A stretch of DNA of 64,000 nt from CBDDKS01 sp965230335 (GCA_965230335.1 CBDDKS010000006.1:1488001-1552000), one strand, 5' to 3'; shown: positions 25,104 to 34,501, numbered from the stretch's first letter. Numbers and translations: made by a program. Notes: generated by a model not told the origin, from the letters alone.

Positions 25104-25370
25104 GGGCTGTTACTCTTTTAATAGGCTAAACCTGCTGATAGCTATTTTTTTGACCAACAAGGCAGAAAGAGAGAATGATAGTCATTCTATTTGAACGATT
25201 GATAACACAGTTGAGCAAAAAAATAGACTCAGCCCAAAGGGTTAAGCCTGTAAACGCTTCTCTCTGCGTTACTTATCACTTATTTGGAATAACCAAACTG
25301 CGCTCTTCGTGCCTTAATTGAAGCTTTTACAAAATTAACAAGTGTAAACTATAAAAGAGTAACAGCCCCT
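25102..25370. mobile_element. Miniature inverted-repeat element (MITE-like), 269 bp
   Basis: Perfect 19-bp terminal inverted repeats, AGGGGCTGTTACTCTTTTA (25102-25120) and its exact complement (25352-25370), bound a 269-bp stretch with no gene. Both ends are flanked by a TA step (25101-25102 and 25370-25371), as expected for elements that target TA, for example IS630/Tc1-type. A 65-bp internal piece (25216-25280) recurs at 54560-54624, and short versions consisting mainly of the ends occur at 4941, 44083 and 47072. It fills the whole mnmG-rsmG gap. The mover is not in this window. Confidence 0.8.
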
Positions 25371-25371
25371 A

Positions 25372-25992
25372 ATGGAAAACCAATCATTTTTGACATCAGG
25401 TATTCGAGAAATAGGTTTATCAGTAAGTGAACATCAACTAACACAATTGATGTTTTGTATAGAATCTTTATTAAAGTGGAATAAGGCTTATAATCTAACC
25501 GCCATCAAGATGCCTAAAGACATTATGATTCGTCATCTGTTGGACAGTCTGTCAATATTACCCAGGTTAAAACCAGGCAGTCTAGTTGATGTTGGGACAG
25601 GTCCGGGGTTTCCGGGTATTCCTCTGGCTATTATGGATACAAAGCGGGATTATTTTTTATTAGACAGTAATGGTAAAAAAATGCGATTTTTGCAGCAGTT
25701 AATCCATGATTTAAATTTAACACAGGTTACTTTACTGGACACACGGGCAGAAGAATGGCAACCTGAGCAAAAAAAACAGGTTATTGTTAGTAGAGCTTTT
25801 ACTTCTTTGGCTCGATTTGTTGAATTAACGCAACATATGATAGCTCCAGGTGGTGTTTGGCAGGCAATGAAGGGGGAAAATCCTCAGGAAGAATTGACTG
25901 AATTACCAGACCATGTAAAAGTTTTAGCCATAGAGCCTATTCATGTGCCCTATTTGGATGCTCAACGGCACTTAATAACGTTAACTCAATGA
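25372..25992 (+). CDS. rsmG: 16S rRNA (guanine-N7)-methyltransferase RsmG
   Basis: SAM-dependent methyltransferase (GidB) that modifies G527 of 16S rRNA. It has 206 residues. The N-terminus LLKWNKAYNLTAIKMPKDI and the SAM-binding DVGTGPGFPGIPLAI (about residues 70-84) are diagnostic, followed by SRAFTSL in the active-site region. The ATG directly abuts the repeat element, so the sequence upstream of the start is repeat DNA without a normal ribosome-binding site. Translation may be inefficient or use another start. The gene order mnmG-rsmG-parA-parB is conserved. Confidence 0.95.
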   Translation: MENQSFLTSGIREIGLSVSEHQLTQLMFCIESLLKWNKAYNLTAIKMPKDIMIRHLLDSLSILPRLKPGSLVDVGTGPGFPGIPLAIMDTKRDYFLLDSNGKKMRFLQQLIHDLNLTQVTLLDTRAEEWQPEQKKQVIVSRAFTSLARFVELTQHMIAPGGVWQAMKGENPQEELTELPDHVKVLAIEPIHVPYLDAQRHLITLTQ

Positions 25993-26053
25993 TGTAGGTT
26001 TTAACCATGAAAGCTCGGCAGATCCCAATAAAAAACAAGAGGTTTTTCAATCA

Positions 26054-26854
26054 GTGGTAAGAGTGATTGCTGTAACAAACCAAAAAGGCGGTGTTGGCAA
26101 AACAACGACCAGCATTAATCTTGCCGCATCTTTTGCTGCCACCAAAAGGAAAGTATTGCTTATTGATTTGGATCCTCAGGGAAATGCAACCAGTGGTAGT
26201 GGTTTTGACAAAAACGATGTACATCCCAATATTTTTGACGTACTTGTCGGAGAATCTTTAGCTGAAGAGGCTATCTTTAAGACTGAAGAATCGGGTTATG
26301 ATGTTATTCCGGGAAACCGGGATCTTTCAGCAGCGGAAGTTCACTTATTGGATATGGAAAGCAAAGAATATCGTTTGCTTTATGCATTAAAGCTTATAAA
26401 AGAGCGATATGATTTTATATTTATTGATTGTCCGCCTTCCCTCAATATGCTGACCATTAATGCATTGGTTGCTGCTGATTCGATTATTATTCCCATGCAA
26501 TGTGAATACTATGCATTAGAAGGTATTACGGCTTTATTAGAAACTATTGAGCAGATTTCTCAAAGAATAAATCCAAAATTACATATCGAAGGCATTTTAA
26601 GAACCATGTATGATCCCAGAAACCGCTTGGCAACAGAGGTTTCTCATCAACTACATGAACATTTTGGCGAAAAAGTTTATCGAACGGTTATTCCACGTAA
26701 TGTGCGCTTGGCAGAAGCGCCAAGCTATGGGCTTCCAGCATTACAGTATGATCGTTTATCAAAAGGGGCTAAATGTTATTTGGCATTAGCTGGCGAGATT
26801 CTTCGACGACAAGAATTAACATCAGAGCAGCAAACACCAGAAGTGAATGCATAA
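26054..26854 (+). CDS. parA: Chromosome partitioning ATPase ParA (Soj)
   Basis: Deviant Walker-type ATPase that moves ParB-parS complexes and so separates newly replicated origins. It has 266 residues from a GTG at 26054. AAGAGG (26037-26042) upstream is the ribosome-binding site, and a second GTG at 26063 is possible. The deviant Walker A is KGGVGKTTTSINLA (about residues 11-24), DLDPQGNATSG follows, and IDCPPSLNMLT is the Walker B region. It is followed by parB, and two parS-like sites lie near oriC in the same window. Confidence 0.97.
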   Translation: MVRVIAVTNQKGGVGKTTTSINLAASFAATKRKVLLIDLDPQGNATSGSGFDKNDVHPNIFDVLVGESLAEEAIFKTEESGYDVIPGNRDLSAAEVHLLDMESKEYRLLYALKLIKERYDFIFIDCPPSLNMLTINALVAADSIIIPMQCEYYALEGITALLETIEQISQRINPKLHIEGILRTMYDPRNRLATEVSHQLHEHFGEKVYRTVIPRNVRLAEAPSYGLPALQYDRLSKGAKCYLALAGEILRRQELTSEQQTPEVNA

Positions 26855-26891
26855 AGTCCATTTATGCTTTGACAAACTTGCGGAACAGACC

Positions 26892-27791
26892 ATGAAAAAA
26901 CGATTAGGCCGGGGACTGGATGCCTTTATAAGCCAAACAGTCAAAAATGAAGAACCGGTTTTAAAACACCCTCATTCTGAACCTGATGTAACAAGCCATA
27001 CCCAAGAGGATTTACGTAAGTTACCCATAGACAGCTTACAGCCTGGCCGCTATCAACCTCGTAAGATTATGGAAGATGATGCATTGGAAGAGCTGGCAAA
27101 CTCTATAAAGGCTCAGGGTGTGATACAACCTATCGTTGTTCGTCCTATATCTGATAAAAAGTTTGAAATTATTGCTGGCGAACGACGCTGGCGTGCTTCA
27201 CAGCTGGCAAAGCTTACGGAAGTCCCTGTCGTTGTAAAACAAGTACCGGATGAAGCTGCCATTGCTATGGCATTGATCGAAAATATACAACGTGAGGATC
27301 TTAATGCCATTGAAGAGGCCAGTGCTTTACAGCGGTTAATGCATGAGTTTGATTTAACACATCAACAAGTGGCCGATGCGGTTGGTAAAAGTCGTACAAC
27401 GGTTACAAATCTATTACGTTTGCTTCAATTAAGTGATGCTTGTAAAACACTATTGGAGAGAGGGGATATAGAAATGGGGCATGCAAGAGCCATGTTGGGT
27501 CTTAAATTGGAGCAGCAGACCAGCATTGCACGACAAGTTGTTGCAAAAGGATTAACAGTTAGAGAGACAGAAAAGCTGGTCCGTCAATTACAAATGCCAA
27601 CAAAAACATCGTCAAAGCAAAGTGCCGATCCTCACATTGTGCAATTAGAACAAGAAGTTGCTGAAACATTAGGTGCATCTGTGGCTTTGCAGCATTCACC
27701 AAAGGGAAAAGGAAAGCTGGTTATTTCGTATAATAGTCTGGAAGAGCTTCAAGGAATTTTGCAGCATATCGGTATTAAGGAGTTGTCATAA
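26892..27791 (+). CDS. parB: Chromosome partitioning protein ParB (Spo0J)
   Basis: CTP-dependent DNA-binding clamp that loads at parS and spreads. From the ATG at 26892 (MKKRLGRGLDAFISQ, the typical chromosomal ParB start) it has 299 residues. The 15-residue upstream extension is unlike the family. The ParB/Srx nucleotide domain has QPGRYQPRKIMEDDALEELA, VRPISDKKFEIIAGERRWRA and ENIQREDLNAIEEA. The HTH domain includes HQQVADAVGKSRTTVTNLLR, and a C-terminal dimerisation segment closes it. Its targets are probably the palindromes at 13425 and 14070. Confidence 0.97.
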   Translation: MKKRLGRGLDAFISQTVKNEEPVLKHPHSEPDVTSHTQEDLRKLPIDSLQPGRYQPRKIMEDDALEELANSIKAQGVIQPIVVRPISDKKFEIIAGERRWRASQLAKLTEVPVVVKQVPDEAAIAMALIENIQREDLNAIEEASALQRLMHEFDLTHQQVADAVGKSRTTVTNLLRLLQLSDACKTLLERGDIEMGHARAMLGLKLEQQTSIARQVVAKGLTVRETEKLVRQLQMPTKTSSKQSADPHIVQLEQEVAETLGASVALQHSPKGKGKLVISYNSLEELQGILQHIGIKELS

Positions 27792-27794
27792 AAG

Positions 27795-27837
27795 GTTATA
27801 TCGAGATAAAGATATCTCTGAGTGGTTTAGATATAAC
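27795..27837 (+). promoter_or_regulatory. Nested hairpin after parB
   Basis: Outer arms GTTATATC (27795-27802) and GATATAAC (27830-27837) enclose an inner hairpin GAGATA/TATCTC (27803-27808, 27813-27818). It starts 3 bp after the parB stop codon. There is no T-run, so termination would not be of the classical intrinsic type; a 3'-end stabiliser is another possibility. Confidence 0.35.
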
Positions 27838-27890
27838 ATTATGATTTATCTACAAAATAAAGGAAACTCATAAACAAAATGGAATACAGC

Positions 27891-27919
27891 TTGATTCATA
27901 AAGGCATAGCCCCTATAAT
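27891..27919 (+). promoter_or_regulatory. Sigma70 promoter of the atp operon
   Basis: TTGATT (27891-27896) and a perfect TATAAT (27914-27919) with 17-bp spacing, 76 bp upstream of the atpI start codon and after the parB hairpin. It is the best promoter match seen in the window and fits the high expression of ATP synthase genes. Confidence 0.75.
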
Positions 27920-27995
27920 TCCCGCGAATTTTATTACCGGTTGAGACATATTCTCAACTTTAAGAAAGTGGTTGGTTTTTCTAAGGTGCCTTTCG

Positions 27996-28376
27996 ATGCA
28001 AACGGCTCTGGGCTTAAAAAATCGAAAGCAAGCTTTCCGTTTGGTTTGGGCACAACTGACCATAGTTTCACTAGCAACATTATGTGCTTTAATTTGGGGA
28101 ATAAAAGCCAGTTACTCGATTTTCATCGGTGGCTTTATTGGCATTGTTCCATCTCTTTATTTTGTTTTTAAAGCATTTAAATATGTTGGTGCGCAATCTG
28201 CGCAAAAAGTAATCAAAGCATTTTATGTAGGCGCAGCTGTGAAGTTGTTTCTTACCATTGTTTTGTTTATTGCTGTTTACTTGTGGGTTCCTGTCTCTAT
28301 GCTGGGAACACTCATTGGCTTTACATTAGTTATTTTGGTGCAGTTATTTGCACCAATTATTGTAAAAACACCATAA
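27996..28376 (+). CDS. atpI: ATP synthase subunit I
   Basis: Small inner-membrane protein that helps assemble the c-ring of F1Fo ATP synthase. It starts at the ATG 27996 (MQTALGLKNRKQAFRLVWAQ), with AAGGTG at 27983-27988 as the ribosome-binding site; an in-frame TTG lies 24 bp upstream. It has 126 residues and four hydrophobic segments (about 20-42, 45-65, 75-97 and 100-122), as usual for AtpI. It is the first gene of atpIBEFHAGDC, under the promoter at 27891. Confidence 0.9.
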   Translation: MQTALGLKNRKQAFRLVWAQLTIVSLATLCALIWGIKASYSIFIGGFIGIVPSLYFVFKAFKYVGAQSAQKVIKAFYVGAAVKLFLTIVLFIAVYLWVPVSMLGTLIGFTLVILVQLFAPIIVKTP

Positions 28377-28398
28377 ATTTTGGATTTCAAACACAATT

Positions 28399-29211
28399 AT
28401 GAGTGCAGAAAGTAGTTCAGAATATATCAAGCACCATTTGCAAAACTTGCAGGTTTGCCATACTGAAAATGGTTGGGTATGGAACTCTATGGATAATCCT
28501 GTTTGCCAAGGCAACTTTTGGACATTGAATGTCGATACATTATTCTTTTCTTTCTTTTTGGGTGGTTTGTTTTTATTTTTATTCTATCGTGCAGCTAAGA
28601 ATTTTTCTTCTGACAATCCAGGTCGATTTCAATTATTTGTTGAAATGATTTTCGAGTTTGTTGATACCAATATAAAAGATACTTTTCATGCTAAAAACAA
28701 AATGATAGCACCTTTGGGTTTAACTATATTTTGTTGGGTTTATTTAATGAATCTTATGGATTTGATTCCAGTGGACTGGTTGCCTGGTGCAGCACATGCG
28801 ATGGGTATTGAGTATTTAAAAGTTGTGCCAACAACAGATATTAATGCAACCTTTGCCATGTCGATATCGGTTTTCATTTTAATCATTTTCTACAGCATAA
28901 AAGTTAAAGGTATTGGTGGTTTCGTTAAAGAACTCACTTTACAGCCCTTTAATCATTGGGCAGCCATACCTTTTAATTTGATTTTAGAAGGTGCTGCTTT
29001 AATAGCAAAACCTATTTCTTTGGCGCTGCGACTTTTCGGAAACCTGTATGCAGGTGAGTTAATATTTATCTTAATTGCTTTAATGGGTTTCTGGCAATTG
29101 CCATTACACTTTCCTTGGGCAGTATTGCATTTACTGGTCATATTCCTACAAGCTTTTATCTTTATGATGCTAACAACTGTTTACTTAAGTATGGCGCATG
29201 AAGATCACTAA
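28399..29211 (+). CDS. atpB: ATP synthase Fo subunit a
   Basis: Proton-channel subunit of Fo. It has 270 residues and five to six membrane helices. The essential arginine lies in SLALRLFGNLYAGELIFIL (about residue 212), the stretch that faces the c-ring. The N-terminal periplasmic part and the first helix (SFFLGGLFLFLFYRAA) fit the family. It lies between atpI and atpE in the normal order. Confidence 0.97.
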   Translation: MSAESSSEYIKHHLQNLQVCHTENGWVWNSMDNPVCQGNFWTLNVDTLFFSFFLGGLFLFLFYRAAKNFSSDNPGRFQLFVEMIFEFVDTNIKDTFHAKNKMIAPLGLTIFCWVYLMNLMDLIPVDWLPGAAHAMGIEYLKVVPTTDINATFAMSISVFILIIFYSIKVKGIGGFVKELTLQPFNHWAAIPFNLILEGAALIAKPISLALRLFGNLYAGELIFILIALMGFWQLPLHFPWAVLHLLVIFLQAFIFMMLTTVYLSMAHEDH

Positions 29212-29260
29212 ATTCACCTTTTAACTTTAACTTTTAACGTACCTTTCATAGGAGAAAATA

Positions 29261-29530
29261 ATGGAAACAGTCATTGGTTTTACCGCAATCGCCGTCGCTA
29301 TCCTTATCGGTTTAGGCGCATTAGGTGTTGGTATTGGTATGGGTTTGCTTGGCGGCAAGTTTCTTGAAAGCGCTGCCCGTCAACCTGAACTTGCACCTAT
29401 GTTGCAGGTAAAAATGTTTATCGTAGTTGGTCTATTAGATGCGGTAGCCATGATTGGTGTGGGTATTGCGTTGTTCTTTACCTTTGCAAACCCCTTTATT
29501 GGTCAGTTTTTACAAAATATACCAAGTTAA
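29261..29530 (+). CDS. atpE: ATP synthase Fo subunit c
   Basis: Two-helix hairpin that forms the rotating c-ring. It has 89 residues. The glycine-rich first helix (GLGALGVGIGMGLLGG), polar loop ARQPEL and second helix are all present. The ion-binding carboxylate is D60 in VGLLDAVAMIGVG, as in proton-type c subunits of E. coli; the extra Na+-binding residues of sodium-type rings are not seen. AGGAG precedes the ATG. Confidence 0.98.
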   Translation: METVIGFTAIAVAILIGLGALGVGIGMGLLGGKFLESAARQPELAPMLQVKMFIVVGLLDAVAMIGVGIALFFTFANPFIGQFLQNIPS

Positions 29531-29582
29531 ATAAAACTCTAACCCATTTTAAAATACTTTTTAGAAATTAGAGGAGTTAGCA

Positions 29583-30053
29583 GTGGACTTTAATGCGACT
29601 TTAATAGGCCAAACAATAGCCATGATTTTTTTTGTTTGGTTTACCATGAAGAATATCTGGCCGATTTTAGATACTGCAATTACTGAGCGAAAAGAAAAAA
29701 TTGCTCAGGGTCTGGCTGCTTCAGAAAAAGCTGAACGAGATCTTGAAGAAGCAAAAGCAGTGGTTGCTACTCAACTCAATGAAGCGAAAAGTCAGGCTTC
29801 AGAATTGATTGAGCAAGCTAAAAAGCGACATACAGAGATCGTTGAGTCTGCAAAAGGTGATGCCAATGGTGAGGCAGAAAAAATATTAAAAGGAGCACGT
29901 GCAGAAATTGAACAGGAAACGATCCGGGCAAGAGAACAGCTAAGAGCACAAGTAGGTACTCTTGCCATTGTCGGTGCTGAACGTATTTTGCAAAGAGAGC
30001 TCAATGCTGAAGCACAAAACGATATTGTTGAAAAATTAGTTTCAGAGTTGTAA
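29583..30053 (+). CDS. atpF: ATP synthase Fo subunit b
   Basis: Peripheral-stalk subunit. It has 156 residues, exactly the usual size. An N-terminal membrane helix (LIGQTIAMIFFVWFTMKNIW) leads into a long charged coiled coil (AEKILKGARAEIEQETIRA and similar). The start is GTG at 29583 with a good AGAGGAG ribosome-binding site. The stop is followed after 6 bp by atpH. Confidence 0.97.
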   Translation: MDFNATLIGQTIAMIFFVWFTMKNIWPILDTAITERKEKIAQGLAASEKAERDLEEAKAVVATQLNEAKSQASELIEQAKKRHTEIVESAKGDANGEAEKILKGARAEIEQETIRAREQLRAQVGTLAIVGAERILQRELNAEAQNDIVEKLVSEL

Positions 30054-30059
30054 TTGATT

Positions 30060-30596
30060 ATGGCTGAGCTTTCCACCATTGCAAGACCTTATGCAAAAGC
30101 AGCATTTGAATATGCTGTTTCTGCTGAAGACTTGCAGACTTGGTCAGATATGTTGGTTTTTTGTGCAGCTGTCGTTAATGATGAATCCATTAAAGATTTG
30201 TTATTAAGTCCACATTTGACAAAAGAACGACAATCAGAAGTGATCTTGTCTGTGTGTCAGGATAAGCTGAATGAACAAGGGCGGCATTTTGTTTCATTGT
30301 TAGCTCAAAATCGTCGTTTATTGGCTTTACCTTATATTTCAGAGCTTTTTGAAGAAATGAAAGCCAGTTATGAAAAAACAATTGATGTAAAAGTTGTTTC
30401 AGCGACTGAACTAACGCAACAACAAACTGACAATTTAAAAAATAAACTAACCCAAAAATTAGGACGACAAGTACAGGTTAATACTCAAGTTGATACGAGT
30501 TTAATTGGTGGCTTGATCGTTGAAGCAGAAGATATGGTGATTGATAGTTCTATGCGGGGACAACTTGCTAAACTGTCAGAAGCCTTAAGCGTGTAA
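30060..30596 (+). CDS. atpH: ATP synthase F1 subunit delta
   Basis: Stalk subunit that joins subunit b to the top of the F1 hexamer. From the ATG at 30060 it has 178 residues, beginning MAELSTIARPYAKAAFEYA, the typical delta start; a TTG two codons upstream is less likely. The C-terminal VDTSLIGGLIVEAEDMVIDSS matches the conserved delta signature. It sits 6 bp after atpF, so translation is probably coupled. Confidence 0.97.
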   Translation: MAELSTIARPYAKAAFEYAVSAEDLQTWSDMLVFCAAVVNDESIKDLLLSPHLTKERQSEVILSVCQDKLNEQGRHFVSLLAQNRRLLALPYISELFEEMKASYEKTIDVKVVSATELTQQQTDNLKNKLTQKLGRQVQVNTQVDTSLIGGLIVEAEDMVIDSSMRGQLAKLSEALSV

Positions 30597-30612
30597 CTAA
30601 GGAATCGAAAGC

Positions 30613-32160
30613 ATGAGTGTGCAACTGAATCCATCTGAAATAAGTGAACTAATCAAGCAACGCATCAAAGATTTTGAAGTTGTCTCTGAAGCAAGAAACG
30701 AAGGTACAGTCGTTAGTGTCTCTGACGGTATTTTAAAAATACATGGTCTGGCCGATGCTATGCAGGGTGAAATGATTGAACTTCCTGGTGGTCGTTATGG
30801 CCTAGCGTTGAATTTGGAAAGAGATTCTGTCGGTGCGGTTGTTTTAGGTGACTATACAGGTATTGTTGAAGGTCAAAAAGCCAAATGTACAGGACGTATT
30901 TTGGAGGTTCCAACGGGTGAGAGCTTATTGGGTCGTGTTGTTGACGCCTTGGGTAATCCCATTGATGGAAAAGGCCCCATAGAAAATGCAACATATGCAC
31001 CGGTTGAAAAAGTAGCCCCTGGCGTTATTGCCAGACAATCCGTTTCTCAACCTGTACAAACAGGTATTAAATCAATTGATTCGATGGTACCTATTGGTCG
31101 AGGTCAACGTGAATTAATTATTGGTGACCGTCAAACAGGTAAAACAGCGATAGCCATTGACGCCATTATTAATCAGAAAGGAACGGGCATTAAATGTGTT
31201 TACGTTGCGGTTGGGCAAAAAGCGTCAACTATTGCAGGTATTGTTCGTAAACTGGAAGAACACGGTGCAATGGATCATACGATAATTGTTGCGGCATCCG
31301 CATCCGACTCAGCAGCTTTACAATATATAGCGCCTTTTTCAGGTTGTTCGATGGGCGAATATTTTAGGGACAAAGGTGAAGATGCATTAATTGTCTATGA
31401 TGACTTAACTAAACAAGCTTGGGCTTATCGACAGATTTCATTATTACTTCGTCGTCCACCTGGTCGAGAAGCTTATCCTGGTGATGTTTTCTATTTGCAT
31501 TCTCGTTTATTGGAACGTGCAGCTCGAATTAATGCAGATTACGTAGAAAAACTAACCAATGGAGAAGTGAAAGGCAAAACAGGTTCTTTAACTGCGTTAC
31601 CTATTATAGAAACACAAGCAGGTGATGTTTCTGCTTTCGTTCCTACGAATGTTATTTCTATTACTGATGGTCAAATTTTCCTGGAAACAGATTTGTTTAA
31701 TTCAGGTATTCGTCCAGCGGTTAATGCGGGTTTGTCAGTCTCTCGTGTTGGTGGGGCAGCTCAAACAAAAATTATTAAAAAGTTAGGTGGCGGTATTCGT
31801 TTGGCACTTGCTAAATATCGTGAATTAGCCGCTTTTGCTCAGTTCGCATCCGACTTGGATGAAGCAACACGAGCACAATTGGAGCATGGACAAAGAGCAA
31901 CAGAATTAATGAAACAGGCGCAGTATTTACCTATGTCTGTTGCAGAGTTGGCTGTTTCGCTGTATGCCTCAGAAAAAGGCCATCTAAAAGATATAGAGCT
32001 TTCAAAAGTCGGTGATTTTGAATCTGCCTTATTAGACTTCATGAACAATCAAAAGAAGTCATTAATGGATGAGATCAACGAGAAAGCTATTTTTGATGAT
32101 AATGTTGCCTCTGCATTAGAAAGTGCTGTTACAGAGTTTAAATCTACACAGACCTGGTAA
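30613..32160 (+). CDS. atpA: ATP synthase F1 subunit alpha
   Basis: Non-catalytic nucleotide-binding subunit of F1. It has 515 residues (513 in E. coli). The Walker A is GDRQTGKTAIA (about residues 170-180), the Walker B region is EDALIVYDDLTKQAWAYRQI, and the family signature PAVNAGLSVSRVGGAAQ is at about 373-389. The complete atp order around it leaves little doubt. Confidence 0.99.
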   Translation: MSVQLNPSEISELIKQRIKDFEVVSEARNEGTVVSVSDGILKIHGLADAMQGEMIELPGGRYGLALNLERDSVGAVVLGDYTGIVEGQKAKCTGRILEVPTGESLLGRVVDALGNPIDGKGPIENATYAPVEKVAPGVIARQSVSQPVQTGIKSIDSMVPIGRGQRELIIGDRQTGKTAIAIDAIINQKGTGIKCVYVAVGQKASTIAGIVRKLEEHGAMDHTIIVAASASDSAALQYIAPFSGCSMGEYFRDKGEDALIVYDDLTKQAWAYRQISLLLRRPPGREAYPGDVFYLHSRLLERAARINADYVEKLTNGEVKGKTGSLTALPIIETQAGDVSAFVPTNVISITDGQIFLETDLFNSGIRPAVNAGLSVSRVGGAAQTKIIKKLGGGIRLALAKYRELAAFAQFASDLDEATRAQLEHGQRATELMKQAQYLPMSVAELAVSLYASEKGHLKDIELSKVGDFESALLDFMNNQKKSLMDEINEKAIFDDNVASALESAVTEFKSTQTW

Positions 32161-32173
32161 TTGAGAATATATT

Positions 32174-33034
32174 ATGGCAGGTGCAAAAGAAATTCGGACA
32201 AAAATTGGGAGCATTAAAAATACCCAAAAGATAACCAGTGCCATGGAAATGGTTGCAGCCAGTAAAATGCGTAAAGCACAAGAAAGAATGGCGGCAACAA
32301 AACCCTATGCAAAGCGCATCCAAAGTGTGATCGGTCACTTGGCTCATGGACATACAGAATATCGACATCCTTATATGATGAGCCGGGATGTCAGACGCGT
32401 TGGCTATATTGTCATTTCGACAGACAGAGGGTTATGTGGCGGTTTAAATATCAATTTATTTAAAGCTGCACTCAATTCTATAAAAGAGTGGAGTGATAAA
32501 GATGTTTCTATTGATTATTGTTTAATTGGTAATAAAGCAACTGTATTTTTTAAACAGTTTGGTGGAAATATCAGTGCACAAACATCACATTTGGGGGATG
32601 CACCACAAGTTACCGATCTTATTGGTACGGTGAAAGTGATGTTGGATGCTTATGATCAAGGTAAAATTGATCGTTTGTATCTTGTGAACAATGATTTTGT
32701 GAACACTATGACACAAACCCCCAAAGTTTCCCAATTATTGCCTATAGAACCCAGCGATGATGCTCAACTGACACATCATTGGGACTATATTTATGAACCT
32801 GATGCAAAAGAATTATTAGATATGCTATTGGTTCGTTATATAGAGTCACAAGTTTATCAAGGTGTTGTTGATAACATTGCCTGTGAACAAGCTGCCCGAA
32901 TGGTGGCTATGAAGGCAGCATCTGATAATGCGGGTGATTTAATTAATGATTTACAATTGGTTTACAATAAAGCACGACAAGCGGCTATTACCCAAGAGTT
33001 AAGTGAAATAGTTTCTGGTGCAGCAGCTGTATAA
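32174..33034 (+). CDS. atpG: ATP synthase F1 subunit gamma
   Basis: Central rotor shaft of F1. It has 286 residues. The N-terminal helix AGAKEIRTKIGSIKNTQKIT and MVAASKMRKAQERM, and the C-terminal helix RQAAITQELSEIVSGAAA, are the conserved coiled-coil parts; VISTDRGLCGGLNINLFK is the gamma signature. It lies 13 bp after atpA and 57 bp before atpD. Confidence 0.99.
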   Translation: MAGAKEIRTKIGSIKNTQKITSAMEMVAASKMRKAQERMAATKPYAKRIQSVIGHLAHGHTEYRHPYMMSRDVRRVGYIVISTDRGLCGGLNINLFKAALNSIKEWSDKDVSIDYCLIGNKATVFFKQFGGNISAQTSHLGDAPQVTDLIGTVKVMLDAYDQGKIDRLYLVNNDFVNTMTQTPKVSQLLPIEPSDDAQLTHHWDYIYEPDAKELLDMLLVRYIESQVYQGVVDNIACEQAARMVAMKAASDNAGDLINDLQLVYNKARQAAITQELSEIVSGAAAV

Positions 33035-33091
33035 TTGTAACGAAATAGAAAAAATCCTGAATATTAGCTTAGTTTTAGTGAGGACTGTGAA

Positions 33092-34489
33092 ATGAGCAGT
33101 GGTAACATTGTTGAAATTATTGGCGCTGTTATAGACGTTGAATTTGCGCGTGATAGTGTGCCAAATGTTTATGAAGCGCTTAAAGTGGAAGAAGGTAACA
33201 TCACTTTAGAAGTTCAACAGCAATTAGGTGACGGTGTTGTCCGCTGTATCGCCATGGGTCCGTCAGAAGGTTTAAAACGGGGACTCAATGTTTCTGCAAC
33301 GGGTGCACCCATTAATGTGCCTGTTGGTAAAGAAACATTAGGTAGAATTATGGATGTATTGGGTAATCCTATTGATGAGTGTGGGCCTATTAATGAACAG
33401 GAAAGAATGCCTATTCATCGAAAAGCGCCAACCTATGAAGATCAATCTGCAACCAATGAACTTTTGGAAACAGGTATTAAAGTTATAGACCTGGTTTGTC
33501 CATTTGCAAAAGGTGGAAAAATTGGTTTATTCGGTGGAGCCGGTGTTGGTAAAACCGTTAATATGATGGAGTTGATCAATAACATTGCAACACAACATTC
33601 CGGTTTATCGGTATTTGCTGGTGTCGGTGAGAGAACACGTGAAGGAAACGACTTCTATCACGAAATGCAAGAAGCTAACGTTGTTAATGTTGAAGAATTT
33701 GAAAAATCAAAAGTGGCGATGGTTTATGGCCAAATGAATGAGCCACCAGGAAATCGTTTACGAGTGGCTTTAACCGGTTTGACAATGGCAGAGAAATTCC
33801 GTGATGAAGGAAGAGACGTTCTGTTATTTATCGATAACATCTATCGTTATACATTGGCAGGAACAGAAGTATCGGCATTGTTAGGTCGAATGCCTTCTGC
33901 GGTAGGATATCAGCCGACACTTGCTGAAGAAATGGGGGTATTACAGGAGCGTATTACATCAACGAAGACAGGATCAATCACATCGATTCAAGCCGTTTAT
34001 GTACCTGCGGATGACTTAACGGATCCTTCACCTGCTACGACATTTGCTCACTTGGATGCAACGGTTGTACTGTCTCGTTCGATAGCTGAGTTAGGTATTT
34101 ATCCAGCGGTTGATCCTTTGGACTCTACATCTCGACAATTGGATCCTTTAGTCATTGGACAAGAGCATTATGATGTTGCACGACGTGTACAGTCTGTTCT
34201 TCAAAGATATAAAGAACTTAAAGACATCATTGCCATATTGGGTATGGATGAATTAAGTGAAGAAGACAAACAGATTGTAGCGAGAGCTCGTAAAATTCAG
34301 AACTTCTTGTCACAACCCTTTACTGTTGCTGAAGTATTTACAGGTTCACCAGGTAAATATGTACCTCTTAAGAATACCATTCAAGATTTTAAAGCGGTAC
34401 TTGATGGTGAATATGATCATTTACCAGAACAAGCTTTTTATATGGTTGGCTCAATAGAAGAAGCGGTTGAAAAAGCAAAAACCATTTAG
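33092..34489 (+). CDS. atpD: ATP synthase F1 subunit beta (catalytic)
   Basis: Catalytic subunit of F1, which makes ATP from ADP and phosphate. It has 465 residues. The Walker A is GGAGVGKTVNMMELI (about residues 149-163), the catalytic glutamate lies in GVGERTREGNDFY, and Walker B in VLLFIDNIYRYTLAG. PSAVGYQPTLAEEMG and the C-terminal HLPEQAFYMVGSIEEAVEKA are highly conserved. AGTGAGGACTGTGAA upstream holds the ribosome-binding site. Confidence 0.99.
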   Translation: MSSGNIVEIIGAVIDVEFARDSVPNVYEALKVEEGNITLEVQQQLGDGVVRCIAMGPSEGLKRGLNVSATGAPINVPVGKETLGRIMDVLGNPIDECGPINEQERMPIHRKAPTYEDQSATNELLETGIKVIDLVCPFAKGGKIGLFGGAGVGKTVNMMELINNIATQHSGLSVFAGVGERTREGNDFYHEMQEANVVNVEEFEKSKVAMVYGQMNEPPGNRLRVALTGLTMAEKFRDEGRDVLLFIDNIYRYTLAGTEVSALLGRMPSAVGYQPTLAEEMGVLQERITSTKTGSITSIQAVYVPADDLTDPSPATTFAHLDATVVLSRSIAELGIYPAVDPLDSTSRQLDPLVIGQEHYDVARRVQSVLQRYKELKDIIAILGMDELSEEDKQIVARARKIQNFLSQPFTVAEVFTGSPGKYVPLKNTIQDFKAVLDGEYDHLPEQAFYMVGSIEEAVEKAKTI

Positions 34490-34501
34490 TGGATAAATAT
34501 T

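Noticed and set aside
26007..26060. 17-codon frame between rsmG and parA (MKARQIPIKNK...)
   Set aside because: Very short and overlapping the parA ribosome-binding site; chance occurrence cannot be excluded.
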